Below are positions 34,719 to 45,236 of a stretch of DNA of 64,000 nt, one piece after another. The stretch covers positions 2,570,501 through 2,634,500 of the forward strand of contig CP163498.1 in NCBI GenBank assembly GCA_041071465.1. Direction: 5' to 3'. A program made the position numbers and the translations under genes. Each line of letters starts with the position of its first letter. Position 1 is the first letter of the stretch. The notes beneath the pieces are model-generated. The model saw nothing but the letters and a program-made list of their open reading frames with translations. It was not told the DNA's origin and made no database searches. This stretch comes from Pseudomonas putida (GTDB taxonomy: Bacteria; Pseudomonadota; Gammaproteobacteria; Pseudomonadales; Pseudomonadaceae).

Positions 34719-37162
34719 TTAAACCGCCTTGGCTTCATCAGGCGCATGAAGCGCCATGAACTGTTCAACGTCGATGAAGGGCAGTGGCAGGATCATGCTG
34801 GCGTAATCTTCTGTTACGTCGTTTGTTGCCACAATAACGGCGTACTCTTCCGCCTTTGATGGGTCTGGTGTGTAAACACCGTCGATGCAGGTGCCGCTAC
34901 CGACGCGAACGTGCCACGACGTATTTTCTGGGTCCACCAGCTCTGCGGGTCTGCTTTTCGGCTTCCACCAAAACTCAAACCTCACACCTTCGCCAGCCCG
35001 CGTGGCCTCCAGCCAGTGATTGTCTTGAATAGCTATCGGCAGGAGTACATCAACGTACTTGCTGGTGGCCCCACTGCTGACCTTGATGCGGCTGTGGCGT
35101 ATGTACATATCGAGCAATGGCATGCTGTCGTCCCAGTCTGGGACTTCGCCTACAGTGGGGGCTAGATACCTTTTCGACGCTTGTGCCAAAGGGTCGCCGT
35201 TGTCGATGTCCTCAAGCTTGCCAAACCCTTCGACGGCCCAGTTGATCGCGCCTTTGTTCATCTCGCCCGCCAGGATATCGTTGTAGGCACCGAGATTCAG
35301 CGTCATGACGGACGGATAGACACTCACGGTAGTTCGCAGCACGCTTACCAGGGCATGGGCAACATTATCGCCAGACTTGGCAGTTACGATGACCTTGATG
35401 AAGCTGTCGTCGAACGTATCGGCAGCGGGTGCAGTGTACACACCCGTTCCAGGGTCGATCTCACCTTTCAGGTCGTCACCGGTGTAATCAGGGAGGTGCT
35501 GTACGCTCCAGACTACGCCTGGGGTAGCGGGCTCGGTCGTGAAGGCAATGCGGCCACCGGTCAGTACGCTTGTTTCACCTTGATCGATCGCGGTGTTGTC
35601 ACTTGTGGAAATGCTGAACTTGGTGCGATCAGGGGCCAATTGACCTACCGTGAGCAAATCATTTGGCCAATGCACGGAGTCAAGGGCAACCTGGGAGTTT
35701 CGGAATAGCAGTGATGATAGGATGAACGTGTCAATCTCCACGTCAAGCGTTGTAAATCCAGACATGATGCTATCCAGAAACTCTTTAAACTTGGGTTCGG
35801 ACCGTTCGTAGCAAAGGCGGTATACTCTTTCGCCATAATGCACGTGTTTCCCAAGGTCTCCGGTGGCCATCAAGTTATAGGTGTAGTCCTGTTTGGTTTT
35901 TTCGAGTGCCAGCGAATGCTTGCCTTCAATTGTTTCAATGGTGAACTTGTATTCAAGGCGTATGCTCCAGCTGTTTACAAATTCGCCGTCCTCTATAATC
36001 GGATCGAGACCCGAGCGCGGTGTATATGCCCTTCCAGCTGCGCGATGTTCGTCGTTCCAATCGACGATCATTAGGTCGTTTTTGAAAGTTATTCTAAAAT
36101 TTTTGGCTGTGTCATGTTCGGGGGGCAGGTGTAGGTGGCGTTGTATTTGGTGAATGTTGTGACGTTTGGCCCAGCGTTGTCATAAAATTCAAAGCCATCA
36201 ATAGAGAGTTCTCCCGTTGCCCTGTAGCCTAAGCCGCCTGTAAGTAGGGGTGCCCAGTCAAGTAGACTGATACCCGAAGCAGATTCCTTCAGTTGTTTGA
36301 TTATCAGATTTTTCGTTATGAAATCAGAGTTGATCAGCACGTTTGCACTGTAACCGTCTGGCAAGAGGTATGGCAGCTTGTCGTTTCGATCGGGTGGGAT
36401 GGCATTCGAACTGTCGAACCCTTCGAGCTCTACAAATAAAACAACGGCCCCGTCACCAAAGGACGCCTGGTTTCTAAGCCGTGTGCCGGGTGCGCCGTGG
36501 GTGCGAATCTTGAAATCCTTTGGCTTGAGTATAAGGTCTGCTAGATTAGCTAGTTCACCCAGTGTGTACTCGATGATTTCTCGCTGTCCGGGTTGTACCG
36601 TGTAGGCTTCAAAGTATTCTTTGAAATGCAACCCCAGTTTGTCTAGTTCGAATTGTGTTGTGCCACCGTAGAAGGCATAGTTAGTACCTGCAGCATAGCT
36701 GAAGTAAACTCTGCCATTCTCCGATACTGCATTCCTAGTGTTTTTCAACTCGATATCGAATACAAGCGATGGCCCATTGATAGGGGAAGCCTTCGCCAAG
36801 CGTGTGACCTGCCGGCGCGTGCTGCCTACCGCTTGACTTAGCTGAAGCTGCTTGCCTCTGACCGTTCGCATCATCAGCGTAGCTTTAGAATCGCTGAGGT
36901 CTGCATTCTCAAATGTCAGCCTTGGCTGGTCCAGGCAGAAGTCACTCAACTGATGATAAGAAACGCCTGATTCGATATCGACCTCACTGTTCATCGGGTC
37001 CAGGAATAGCTCTCCCGTGTAGCGCTCAATAAACTCCTGTTTCAGTACATTGTTTGCTGTTTTTCTATCGAATGCCACGATCACGGGGTAGCCAAAATTT
37101 TTCCGTGCTTTGGCTATCTCGTTCAGAAAATCTTCAAGTGACTGGCGTACAAAATTATTCAT
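34719..37162 (-). pseudogene. Large P47/TULIP-like protein with Ig-like C-terminus, interrupted by a one-base frameshift
   Basis: Two open segments belong to one gene. The first (36089-37162, 357 residues) starts MNNFVRQSLEDFLNEIAKAR and leaves frame at a run of six G (36120-36125); one more base continues ...YTCPPEHDTAKNFRITFKND... into the second (34719-36071, 450 residues). The repaired product is 814 residues. N-terminal PVIVAFDRKTANNVLKQEF and later DTFILSSLLFRNSQVAL (about 480) resemble clostridial P47/OrfX proteins, a TULIP-fold, lipid-binding-like family; this is pattern recognition, not a search. The last 300 residues look Ig-like (GEIDPGTGVYTAPAAD, about 575). No signal peptide or membrane segment is seen. 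GC content is well below its neighbours, implying acquisition. Confidence 0.6.
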
Positions 37163-37406
37163 CGTCTTCTCTCTTTAATTAAGCTGCCTGCAAGGCGCCC
37201 CGTTCCAGCCTGGTTATGAGGCGGCCAGTGGTAGCCGACAGGGGGCGCTAGTTGGCTTGCCAACATTAATTTGAGTGGTCCGCTTAATATTTTCTACGCC
37301 TGCTTTAATTATTTGCCTACTGGCAAAAATGCTAGGTGTTCAGCCCATAGAGAAGTTTCAGGTGGGGTGCCGGCATCTCGCCTGCCGGCTGGCGTGTCAG
37401 GGTATT

Positions 37407-37417
37407 GCTAGCTAAAT
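37407..37417. repeat. Right copy of 11-bp direct repeat flanking the low-GC island
   Basis: GCTAGCTAAAT, identical to 34551-34561, lies 18 bases beyond the end of srkA. The 270-base AT-rich stretch 37163-37434 upstream of the P47-like gene holds no gene; it contains GCCGGC repeats near 37371-37388 and presumably that gene's promoter. Confidence 0.5.
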
Positions 37418-37434
37418 CATTTCTGATGCAAGCA

Positions 37435-38411
37435 CTAGAACAACTTCAGCGGTGGTTCGTCCAACGCGGCCATCTGCTCGCGCAGGGCAAGAATCTGGTC
37501 GCCCCAGTAACGTGGCTGGCCGAACCACGGGAAGCTGGGTGGGGGAATGCCGGGTCGTCCCAGCGCCTTGCCAACCAAGCGCTGTAGTGCAACTGACGCA
37601 GGGCGCGCAGGGGCTCGATCAAGGCCAGTTCGCGCGGGTCGAAGTCGTGGAACTCGTTGTAGCCGTCGATCAGCTCGGCCAGCTGCCCAAGGCGCTCCTC
37701 GCGGTTGCCGGCCAGCATCATCCACAGGTCTTGTACCGCCGGGCCCATGCGGCAATCGTCGAGGTCGACCACGTGGTACACCTCGTCGCGGTGCATCAGG
37801 TTGCCGGGGTGCAGGTCGCCGTGCAGGCGGATGAGCTGATGCGGTGTACGGGCGTAGATGTCCTCCACCCGCTTGAGCAGGTCGCGTGCCACGGACTCGA
37901 AGGCCGGCAACAGTTCGCGAGGGACAAAACCACCTTCCAGCAGGGTGTTCAGCGAGGCGTGGCCGAAGTTGTCCACAGCCAGGGCTTCACGGTGCTCGAA
38001 TGGCCTGCTGGCACCCACGGCATGCAGACGGCCGAGCAACTGGCCAAGGCGGTAAAGCTGATCGAGGTTGCCTGGCTCCGGGGCATGGCCGCCGCGGCGG
38101 GGGAAAAGTGTGAAACGGAAGCCCTGGTGTTCGAACAGGGTGCGGCCGTCGTGCTGCATCGGCGCAACCACCGGCACTTCACAGTCGGCCAGTTCAGCGG
38201 TGAAGCTGTGTTCCTCAAGAATGGCCGCATCGCTCCAGCGGCCTGGGCGGTAGAACTTGGCGATCAGCGGCTGCGCGTCTTCGATGCCCACCTGGTAGAC
38301 GCGGTTCTCGTAGCTGTTCAGCGCCAACACGCGGGCATCGCTGAGGAAGCCCAGGCTTTCCACGGCGTCCAGGACCAGGTCGGGGGTGAGGGTGTCGAAG
38401 GGGTGGGACAT
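37435..38411 (-). pseudogene. srkA: Stress response kinase A (YihE/RdoA family), interrupted near the 3' end by a one-base frameshift
   Basis: SrkA is a small Ser/Thr protein kinase of the choline-kinase-like fold that counteracts stress-induced death and Cpx signalling. From the ATG at 38411 (MSHPFDTLTPDLVLDAVESL) it shows PLIAKFYRPGRWSDAAILEE (ATP lysine), LIRLHGDLHPGNLMHRDEV (catalytic loop) and HVVDLDDCRMGP (metal Asp). At the GGGGG run 37541-37545 the frame shifts, replacing the normal ending. Adding one G restores ...FPPPSFPWFGQPRYWGDQIL... ending EPPLKLF, 325 residues, the family's usual size. The catalytic core is unaffected; sequence error is the likeliest cause. Confidence 0.88.
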
Positions 38412-38464
38412 GATGGCTCCGGGGATAGGCGGCATGGAGCCCATGGTACAGCGTTATACCTGTA

Positions 38465-38563
38465 CCGGCCTCTTCGCGGCTAAAGCCGCTCCCACAGGTT
38501 TTGTGAGCATCCTTCAGGCGACGCGGTCCCTGTGGGAGCGGCTTTAGCCGCGAAGAGGCCCGC
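38465..38563. repeat. Inverted REP pair
   Basis: CGGCCTCTTCGCGGCTAAAG (38465 on) followed by CCGCTCCCACAGG, and its inverse GTGGGAGCGGCTTTAGCCGC (38532 on). It separates srkA from modE. Confidence 0.85.
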
Positions 38564-38568
38564 CCAGG

Positions 38569-39339
38569 CTATGCAGGTACCCCGATCAGCACAACGGACG
38601 GATTAAACTGCACCCGCACCGAACTACCAGCCGCCACTTGTAGCCCGGCCAACCAATCCGCTTCGGCAATGGCACACAGCGTCTGCCCATTACCCAATGC
38701 CAGTCGGACCTCGCTGGGCCCGTCATCCGCTGCCAACACTTCTTCCACCGTAGCACTCAAGCAGTTGCTGCCGACCTCGGCTTGCTCCCCCTGCGCCAAC
38801 AACCGCACCCACCCGGCCTTGAGCAGCGCTACTACCATCGTCCCCAGCGTCAGCTCCAGCCGCGCGGTGCTGTCGTGCGTGATCAGCGCATCGATTTCCA
38901 GCCCGCCGCCCAACGCCAGGCTGACGCGGTCATACCGGCCCTCGCGGCGCAGGCCGCTGACCTGGCCCTGCAGCTGGTTGCGCGCACTGGTGCGCAGCAT
39001 CAGGCGCCCGAGCAGGTCGAGGTCGCTGGACTCTTCGGCGGCTTCGAGGATTTGCGCCTGCAGGGCCTGCAACCTTTGATACAGGCGCAGCACCCGCTCG
39101 CCTTCCGGCGACAAGCGCGCACCGCCACCACCTCGACCACCGGTGCTGCGCTCGACCAGGGGTTGGCTGGCCAGGTTGTTGAGCTCGTCGATGGCATCCC
39201 AGGCCGCCTTGTAGCTGATGCCCGCTGCCTTGGCGGCGCGGGTGATCGAGCCTTGTTCGGCAATGTGCTGCAGCAGCGCGATGCGCTGGGGGCGGCGGGC
39301 GATGTGCTGGGTAAGCAGAGTAGGCAGCGGCATGAGCAT
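38569..39339 (-). CDS. modE: Molybdate-responsive transcriptional regulator ModE
   Basis: ModE binds molybdate and represses molybdate transport genes. The N-terminal winged helix reads RIALLQHIAEQGSITRAAKA and ISYKAAWDAIDELNNL, with the ModE-typical RSTGGRGGGGARLSPEGERV. The C-terminal half contains two Mop/TOBE molybdate-binding modules (about 125-190 and 195-256, e.g. RTSARNQLQGQVSGL). From ATG 39339 it has 256 residues; ATG 39333 is an equal alternative because no clear ribosome site is seen. The mod transporter genes are not nearby. Confidence 0.9.
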   Translation of the reverse strand: MLMPLPTLLTQHIARRPQRIALLQHIAEQGSITRAAKAAGISYKAAWDAIDELNNLASQPLVERSTGGRGGGGARLSPEGERVLRLYQRLQALQAQILEAAEESSDLDLLGRLMLRTSARNQLQGQVSGLRREGRYDRVSLALGGGLEIDALITHDSTARLELTLGTMVVALLKAGWVRLLAQGEQAEVGSNCLSATVEEVLAADDGPSEVRLALGNGQTLCAIAEADWLAGLQVAAGSSVRVQFNPSVVLIGVPA

Positions 39340-39391
39340 TGAGTCGTTGTAGGTGATGGGCCTGAAGGTGAATTGTGTAGGACTGCACAGG

Positions 39392-40123
39392 TCATGCATA
39401 CCCTGGTTTGGGCGTGCGTGCCAGGCAATACACATCTACCTGTCGCGCTCCGGCCTTGCGCAGCACCTGAGCAATGGCCTGCGCGGTGGCACCGGTGGTC
39501 AACACATCGTCGACAACAGCGACATGCTTACCTGTCAGCTTGCCAGTGACCGCAAACGCCTGACGCAAGTTGCGTCGCCTTGCCTTGGCAGTCAGCTGTT
39601 GCTGCGCAGTCGTTTCGCGCGTGCGCATCAGCAATCGCTCATCGCAAGGTAGCCGCAGTTGCGAAGACAACCAACGCCCAAGCATCCCCGCCTGGTTGAA
39701 CCCTCGCTCGCGCAGTCGACGGCTTGCCAAGGGCACAGGCAACAGCAGGTCTGGGCGCGGTAGCCCTTCGGCAAAGCGGTGCAGCAGCCCATGCCCGAGT
39801 AACTCAGCCATCAAGCGCCCCAATGGCCATTGACGATTGTGCTTGAAGCGGCTGATCAACGTGTCCACCGGAAAGCCGTAGTGCCACAGGGCAATGACCT
39901 GATCGAAGGCCGGCAAGCGGCGGCAGCACTGGGCGCAAGTCAGCCCGGCCATGGGCAAGGGCAGGGCACAATGCTGGCAGTGATCACCCAGCCAGGGCAG
40001 TTCCTGCTCGCAGGCGGTGCACAATGGGTAGCGCTGCTCGGCAGGCTCATCGCACAGCAAACACGTTTGATTAATAAGTGAGCACTTGTAAACCAGCCTT
40101 TTCCAGTGTGGTTGACAGTTCAT
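39392..40123 (-). CDS. ComF/GntX-family phosphoribosyltransferase-like protein
   Basis: This 243-residue protein has N-terminal zinc-finger cysteines (CLLCDEPAEQRYPLCTACEQ; HCQHC; CAQCC), then a type-I phosphoribosyltransferase fold with the PRPP loop HVAVVDDVLTTGATAQAI near residue 205. The ComF family is linked to DNA uptake in naturally competent bacteria. Here it is next to and divergent from bioB, as often seen in gammaproteobacteria. The ATG at 40123 follows GGAAGG. The biochemical role is unknown. Confidence 0.88.
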   Translation of the reverse strand: MNCQPHWKRLVYKCSLINQTCLLCDEPAEQRYPLCTACEQELPWLGDHCQHCALPLPMAGLTCAQCCRRLPAFDQVIALWHYGFPVDTLISRFKHNRQWPLGRLMAELLGHGLLHRFAEGLPRPDLLLPVPLASRRLRERGFNQAGMLGRWLSSQLRLPCDERLLMRTRETTAQQQLTAKARRRNLRQAFAVTGKLTGKHVAVVDDVLTTGATAQAIAQVLRKAGARQVDVYCLARTPKPGYA

Positions 40124-40212
40124 AGGCCTTCCATGACTATGCGAGCTATCCGTGATGCGCTGGCGGGCTTTCCTGTCCCGGCGCCAGCTACAGCCTAAAC
40201 AAGGAAACGCCG

Positions 40213-41271
40213 ATGAGCGCCAGCACAACTGCAACAACACGTCACGACTGGTCCCTGGCCGAGGTCAAGGCGCTGTTCCAGCAACCGTTCAATGACTTGC
40301 TGTTCCAGGCGCAGACCGTACACCGCGCGCATTTCGACCCAAACCGCGTGCAGGTTTCGACTTTGCTGTCGATCAAGACCGGTGCCTGCCCGGAAGATTG
40401 CAAATATTGTCCCCAGTCCGGCCACTACAACACCGGGCTGGAAAAACAGAAACTGATGGAAGTGCAGAAGGTGCTGGAAGAGGCCGCCCGGGCCAAAGCC
40501 ATCGGTTCTACCCGCTTCTGCATGGGCGCGGCTTGGAAGCACCCGTCGGCCAAAGACATGCCCTACGTGTTGGAGATGGTCAAAGGTGTGAAGGCCATGG
40601 GCCTGGAAACCTGCATGACCCTCGGCAAGCTCGACCAGGATCAGACCCTGGCCCTGGCCCAGGCTGGCCTGGACTACTACAACCACAACCTCGACACCTC
40701 GCCGGAGTTCTACGGCAGCATCATCACCACCCGCACCTATGGCGAGCGCCTGCAGACCCTGGCCTACGTGCGCGATGCTGGAATGAAGATCTGCTCCGGT
40801 GGCATCCTGGGCATGGGCGAGTCGCTGGACGACCGCGCCGGCCTGCTGATCCAGCTGGCCAACCTGCCCGAGCACCCGGAATCGGTACCGATCAACATGC
40901 TGGTCAAGGTGGCCGGCACACCGCTGGCCGAGGAAGAAGACGTCGACCCGTTCGACTTCATTCGCATGCTGGCCGTGGCCCGTATCCTCATGCCCAAGTC
41001 GCACGTGCGTCTGTCCGCAGGCCGCGAGCAGATGAACGAGCAGATGCAGGCCTTGGCCTTCATGGCTGGCGCCAACTCGATTTTCTACGGCGAAAAACTG
41101 CTGACTACCGCCAACCCGCAGGCCGACAAGGACATGCAACTGTTCGCACGCCTGGGCATCAAGCCCGAAGCGCGGGAAGAGCACGCCGATGAAGTGCATC
41201 AGGCGGCCATCGAGCAGGCGCTGGTCGAACAGCGCAGCAGCGAGATGTTCTACAACGCTGCATCGGCCTGA
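40213..41271 (+). CDS. bioB: Biotin synthase
   Basis: BioB is a radical SAM enzyme that inserts sulfur into dethiobiotin. The 352-residue protein has [17 protein letters not shown], with cluster cysteines at 59, 63 and 66, and further conserved segments CMGAAWKHP and [10 protein letters not shown]. The second Fe-S cluster supplies the sulfur. AAGGAA lies before the ATG. It is the first gene of bioBFHCD; the 89-base gap to the divergent comF-like gene should hold both promoters. Confidence 0.98.
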   Translation: MSASTTATTRHDWSLAEVKALFQQPFNDLLFQAQTVHRAHFDPNRVQVSTLLSIKTGACPEDCKYCPQSGHYNTGLEKQKLMEVQKVLEEAARAKAIGSTRFCMGAAWKHPSAKDMPYVLEMVKGVKAMGLETCMTLGKLDQDQTLALAQAGLDYYNHNLDTSPEFYGSIITTRTYGERLQTLAYVRDAGMKICSGGILGMGESLDDRAGLLIQLANLPEHPESVPINMLVKVAGTPLAEEEDVDPFDFIRMLAVARILMPKSHVRLSAGREQMNEQMQALAFMAGANSIFYGEKLLTTANPQADKDMQLFARLGIKPEAREEHADEVHQAAIEQALVEQRSSEMFYNAASA

Positions 41272-41272
41272 T

Positions 41273-42445
41273 ATGGCCTTCGACCTGGCAGCGCGCCTGG
41301 CCGAACGGCGCGCCGCAGACCTGTATCGGCAGCGGCCACTATTGGAAAGCCCACAGGGGCCGGAAGTAGTGGTCGATGGCCAACGCCTGCTGGCCTTCTG
41401 TAGCAATGACTACCTGGGTTTGGCCAACCACCCCGAGGTTATCTCTGCCTGGCAGGCCGGCGCCGAGCGCTGGGGTGTGGGCGGCGGTGCCTCGCACCTG
41501 GTGGTCGGCCACAGCACGCCGCACCACCAGGTTGAAGAGGCGCTGGCCGAACTGACCGGGCGTCCGCGCGCGCTGTTGTTCTCTACCGGCTACATGGCCA
41601 ACCTGGGCGCCATCACCGCGCTGGTGGGGCAGGGTGACACGGTGCTGCAAGACCGACTGAATCATGCCTCGCTGTTGGATGGCGGGTTGCTCAGCGGTGC
41701 GCGCTTCAACCGCTACTTGCACAACGACTCAGCGAGCCTGGCCAGCCGCCTGGACAAGGCCGTCGGCAATACCCTGGTGGTGACTGATGGTGTGTTCAGC
41801 ATGGACGGCGACCTGGCCGACCTGCCGGCGCTGGCCGATGTCGCCCGTGGCCGTGGCGCCTGGTTGATGGTCGACGATGCCCATGGCCTGGGTACCTTGG
41901 GCGCACAAGGCGGCGGTATCGTCGAGCACTTCGGCCTGGGCGTGGCTGATGTACCGGTCTTGATCGGCACGCTGGGCAAGGCCTGCGGTACCGCAGGTGC
42001 CTTTGTTGCCGGCAGCGAAGATCTGATCGAGGCACTGGTGCAGTTCGCCCGGCCCTACATCTACACCACCAGCCAGCCACCGGCGCTGGCCTGCGCTACG
42101 CTCAAAAGCCTGGAGCTGCTGCGCCGCGAAACCTGGCGCCGTGAGCACCTGGCCGCGTTGATTCGCCAGTTCCGCGAAGGCGCGCAGCAGATCGGGCTGC
42201 AACTGATGGACAGCCCGACGCCGATCCAGCCCATCGTGATCGGCGACAGTGCGCAGGCCTTGCGCCTGTCACGCATGCTGCGCGAGCGCGGCTTGCTGGT
42301 GACGGCTATCCGTCCGCCTACCGTGCCGGCGGGTAGCGCCCGTCTGCGGGTAACCTTGAGCGCCGCGCACAGCGAGGCGCAGGTGCAGCTATTGTTGAAT
42401 GCATTGGCCGAGTGTTATCCACAACTGGAGAACGCCGATGCGTAA
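41273..42445 (+). CDS. bioF: 8-amino-7-oxononanoate synthase
   Basis: BioF is a PLP enzyme joining pimeloyl-thioester and L-alanine. The 390-residue protein shows [40 protein letters not shown] and the PLP-lysine segment [18 protein letters not shown]. The ATG comes one base after the bioB stop, so the genes are tightly linked. Confidence 0.97.
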   Translation: MAFDLAARLAERRAADLYRQRPLLESPQGPEVVVDGQRLLAFCSNDYLGLANHPEVISAWQAGAERWGVGGGASHLVVGHSTPHHQVEEALAELTGRPRALLFSTGYMANLGAITALVGQGDTVLQDRLNHASLLDGGLLSGARFNRYLHNDSASLASRLDKAVGNTLVVTDGVFSMDGDLADLPALADVARGRGAWLMVDDAHGLGTLGAQGGGIVEHFGLGVADVPVLIGTLGKACGTAGAFVAGSEDLIEALVQFARPYIYTTSQPPALACATLKSLELLRRETWRREHLAALIRQFREGAQQIGLQLMDSPTPIQPIVIGDSAQALRLSRMLRERGLLVTAIRPPTVPAGSARLRVTLSAAHSEAQVQLLLNALAECYPQLENADA

Positions 42446-43169
42446 TCGACTTGTTCTGCTGCCTGGTTGGGGCCTGGGCATTGCTGCCCTTGAGCCGCTG
42501 GCAGCCAGCCTGCGCGCCCAGGACGCCCGCCTGCAGGTAGAGCTGATGCCCTTGCCGGAATTGCCTCACAGCGATGTGGAGGGCTGGCTTGACCACCTCG
42601 ACCGCAAGTTGCCGGCGGATGTCTGGCTGGGCGGCTGGTCGTTAGGCGGCATGCTCGCCAGCGCCCTCGCGCACAAGCGTGGCGACCACTGCTGCGGCCT
42701 GCTGACCCTGGCCAGCAACCCCTGTTTCGTGGCCCGCGCGGACTGGCCGCATGGCATGGCCGAAGACACCTTCGGCACCTTCCTCGACGGCTGCCGCAGC
42801 CATACCCAGGTCACCCTCAAGCGCTTCCGTACCTTGTGCAGCGATGGCGCCCTGCAACCACGCACCTTGCTGCGCCAACTGGGTGTCGGCGTGCCGGACA
42901 CCGACCCGCTGTACCTGGCCACCGGCCTTGAGGTGCTGGCCAAGCTGGACACTCGCGAAGCCCTGCAGGCCTATGGCGGCCCGCAGTTGCACCTGTTCGC
43001 CGGCAGCGATGCGCTGGTGCCGGCAGAGGCGGCGAAGGCCTTGAGCGAGCTGTTGCCCGATGTGGAAGTGGGCCTGGTCGAAGACAGTTCCCACGCCTTC
43101 CTGTTGGAGTACCCGCAGGAGTTGGCGGCGGGCATCAAGAGTTTCCTGCATGAGAGTGGCGATGACTGA
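42438..43169 (+). CDS. bioH: Pimeloyl-ACP methyl ester carboxylesterase
   Basis: BioH removes the methyl group added by BioC, releasing pimeloyl-ACP for BioF. The 243-residue alpha/beta hydrolase has the nucleophile motif [13 protein letters not shown], a catalytic Asp in [10 protein letters not shown] and His in [11 protein letters not shown]. Its start overlaps bioF by 8 bases. Confidence 0.95.
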   Translation: MRNRLVLLPGWGLGIAALEPLAASLRAQDARLQVELMPLPELPHSDVEGWLDHLDRKLPADVWLGGWSLGGMLASALAHKRGDHCCGLLTLASNPCFVARADWPHGMAEDTFGTFLDGCRSHTQVTLKRFRTLCSDGALQPRTLLRQLGVGVPDTDPLYLATGLEVLAKLDTREALQAYGGPQLHLFAGSDALVPAEAAKALSELLPDVEVGLVEDSSHAFLLEYPQELAAGIKSFLHESGDD

Positions 43170-43980
43170 TCTTTCCCGTCCGACCCTACCCGGTGCATTG
43201 CCCGACAAACGCCAGGTAGCGGCTTCGTTCTCCCGCGCGGCAGCCAGTTACGACAGCGTGGCTGCCTTGCAGCGTGCGGTAGGTGCGAACCTGCTGGAGC
43301 AGTTGCCTGCAGGCCTGCAGCCGTTGCATTGGCTGGACCTGGGCAGCGGCACCGGCCACTTCAGCCGCATGCTTGCTGAGCGTTTCGCCCAGGCCAGCGG
43401 CGTGGCGGTGGATATCGCCGAAGGCATGCTGCGCCATGCCCGCCATGAACAGGGCGGGGCGCAGTATCACGTGGCTGGCGACGCCGAGCGCCTGCCGCTG
43501 CGTGATGGCAGTGTCGACCTGGTGTTTTCCAGCCTGGCGGTGCAGTGGTGCGACCAGTTCGCCAGTGTGCTGGCCGAGGCGCAGCGCGTGCTGCGCCCAG
43601 GCGGTGTGCTGGCCTTCAGCAGCTTGTGCGTGGGCACCCTCGACGAACTGCGCGCCAGTTGGCAAGCGGTAGATGGGCTGGTGCATGTGAACCGCTTCCG
43701 CCGGTTCGAAGACTACCAACGCCTGTGCGCGGCCAGCGGCTTCGAACAGCTTGAGCTGCAGCGCCGCCCGCATGTGCTGCATTACCCGGACGTTCGTAGC
43801 CTGACCCACGAGCTGAAGGCTTTAGGGGCACACAATCTGAACCCTGGGCGCCCTTCCGGCCTCACCGGCAGGGCGCGCATGCAGGGCTTGTTGCAAGCCT
43901 ATGAGGCATTTCGCCAGCCTGCGGGGCTGCCAGCTACCTATCAAGTGGTCTATGGTGTGTTGCGCAAGCCACAGGCGTAA
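43162..43980 (+). CDS. bioC: Malonyl-ACP O-methyltransferase
   Basis: BioC methylates malonyl-ACP so that fatty-acid synthase can extend it to pimeloyl-ACP methyl ester. The 272-residue SAM-dependent enzyme shows motif [19 protein letters not shown] and [16 protein letters not shown]. The ATG overlaps the bioH end by 8 bases, which argues for coupled translation. Confidence 0.96.
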   Translation: MTDLSRPTLPGALPDKRQVAASFSRAAASYDSVAALQRAVGANLLEQLPAGLQPLHWLDLGSGTGHFSRMLAERFAQASGVAVDIAEGMLRHARHEQGGAQYHVAGDAERLPLRDGSVDLVFSSLAVQWCDQFASVLAEAQRVLRPGGVLAFSSLCVGTLDELRASWQAVDGLVHVNRFRRFEDYQRLCAASGFEQLELQRRPHVLHYPDVRSLTHELKALGAHNLNPGRPSGLTGRARMQGLLQAYEAFRQPAGLPATYQVVYGVLRKPQA

Positions 43981-43990
43981 GGGGAACACG

Positions 43991-44671
43991 ATGAGCCAGG
44001 CCTATTTCATTGCCGGCACCGACACCGATGTCGGCAAGACCACCATCGCCGCCGGGCTGTTGCATGCGGCGCGCTTGCAGGGCATGAGCACGTTGGGCGC
44101 CAAACCGGTGGCCTCTGGCTGCACGATGACGCCCAAAGGCTTGCGCAATAGCGATGCCCAGGCGCTGATCGACGAAAGCACGATCAAGTTGCCCTACGAG
44201 CAGGTCAACCCGTTTGCCTTCGAGCCTGCAATTGCCCCACATGTGGCCGCGCGCGAGGCGGGGGTGACGCTGGCGGTGCCAGAGCTGTTGGCGGCTATGC
44301 GTAATGTGCTGCAACAGCATGCCGATTTCACCTTGGTGGAAGGGGCCGGTGGCTGGCGCGTGCCGCTGTCGGGCCTGGAGAATCTGTCCGACCTTGCCAT
44401 TGCCCTGCAGTTGCCGGTGATTCTGGTGGTAGGCGTGCGCTTGGGTTGCATCAGCCATGCCTTGCTCAGCGCCGAGGCCATAGAACGTGACGGGTTGCAG
44501 CTGGCGGGTTGGGTGGCAAACATCATCGAGCCGCGTACTTCACGGCTGGAAGAAAACCTGGCCAGTCTGGCTGAACGCTTGCCGGCGCCTTGCCTGGGGC
44601 GGGTGCCCAAGTTGAAGCAGGCCAGCGCCGATATGGTGGCTGAGCATTTGCAGTTGGACCTGCTGGATTAG
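43991..44671 (+). CDS. bioD: ATP-dependent dethiobiotin synthetase
   Basis: BioD closes the ureido ring of dethiobiotin with CO2 and ATP. The 226-residue protein begins MSQAYFIAGTDTDVGKTTIA, a P-loop variant typical of BioD, and contains LGAKPVASGC and VEGAGGWRVPLS. It ends the operon, 10 bases after bioC. bioA is not in the window, as is usual for pseudomonads. Confidence 0.97.
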   Translation: MSQAYFIAGTDTDVGKTTIAAGLLHAARLQGMSTLGAKPVASGCTMTPKGLRNSDAQALIDESTIKLPYEQVNPFAFEPAIAPHVAAREAGVTLAVPELLAAMRNVLQQHADFTLVEGAGGWRVPLSGLENLSDLAIALQLPVILVVGVRLGCISHALLSAEAIERDGLQLAGWVANIIEPRTSRLEENLASLAERLPAPCLGRVPKLKQASADMVAEHLQLDLLD

Positions 44672-44813
44672 CCGTTTCCAGGCCTGGTTCTTTTGCGGGA
44701 ATACCCCAGGCCTATCGACTGGCACCAGGCCATTAGGGATTTAAACGGGCCTTTTCACGCCTGGCCTGCTTTAATTGGGGCTGTTCGTCATCCAGCGTCA
44801 ATGGAGTCCTGAC

Positions 44814-45110
44814 ATGGAAATCACCGGTAGCTCCGCTTATTACGCGGGCCTGAGCGCAATCCAGGCCGGCCAGAGCCGCGTCGATCAGGCCGCCGCCCAG
44901 ATCGCCAACACCACCGCCGAACGTACCGCCACCAGCCAGTCCAGCGATTTTCAGGCCGAACGCCTGCGCGCGGTCGACCGCAGCCAGCAGATGGACATGG
45001 CCACCAGCATCGTGCAACAGGCAGTGGGCAAAACCGAAGTCGAACTTGGCGCAAAAGTGGTCAAGGCATCCGACGAAATGCTCGGCCGGATCATCGACAC
45101 CTACGCCTGA
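44814..45110 (+). CDS. Small flagellar-rod-like protein, function unknown
   Basis: This 98-residue protein starts MEITGSSAYYAGLSAIQAGQ and continues RVDQAAAQIANTTAE, much like the N-terminal coiled coil of flagellar rod and hook proteins. Its end, AKVVKASDEMLGRIIDTYA, resembles the C-terminal helix of FlgC-type proteins. The whole middle region of such proteins is missing. No other flagellar gene is near. It may be a reduced relative with another role; the resemblance is by eye only. Confidence 0.75.
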   Translation: MEITGSSAYYAGLSAIQAGQSRVDQAAAQIANTTAERTATSQSSDFQAERLRAVDRSQQMDMATSIVQQAVGKTEVELGAKVVKASDEMLGRIIDTYA

Positions 45111-45142
45111 ATTCTCGGCGTTTCCCCTGCATCGCGACCCAC

Positions 45143-45236
45143 CCCTGTGGGAGCGAGTTTGCCCACGAATGCGTTTGACCAGATACCTCTGTTTTCTGGG
45201 CGGGCCTATTCGCGGGTAAACCCGCTCCCACAGGGG
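45143..45236. repeat. Inverted REP pair
   Basis: CCTGTGGGAGCGAGTTTGCC (45144 on, divergent copy) and CGCGGGTAAACCCGCTCCCA (45211 on). The rest of the 289-base gap before the acyl-CoA dehydrogenase is expected to hold that gene's promoter. Confidence 0.8.

Noticed and set aside
34719..36071. Independent 450-residue gene downstream of the P47-like N-terminal part
   Set aside because: The same frame continues upstream of its first ATG as HDTAKNFRITFKNDL, without a ribosome site, so it is the 3' part of one gene.
36118..36130. Programmed ribosomal frameshift in the P47-like gene
   Set aside because: A C/G run is present, but four other genes in the window have the same kind of lesion, so error is the simpler explanation.
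34551..37417. Prophage or transposon
   Set aside because: No integrase, transposase, phage structural gene or terminal inverted repeats are present; only a single cargo-like gene and a short direct repeat.
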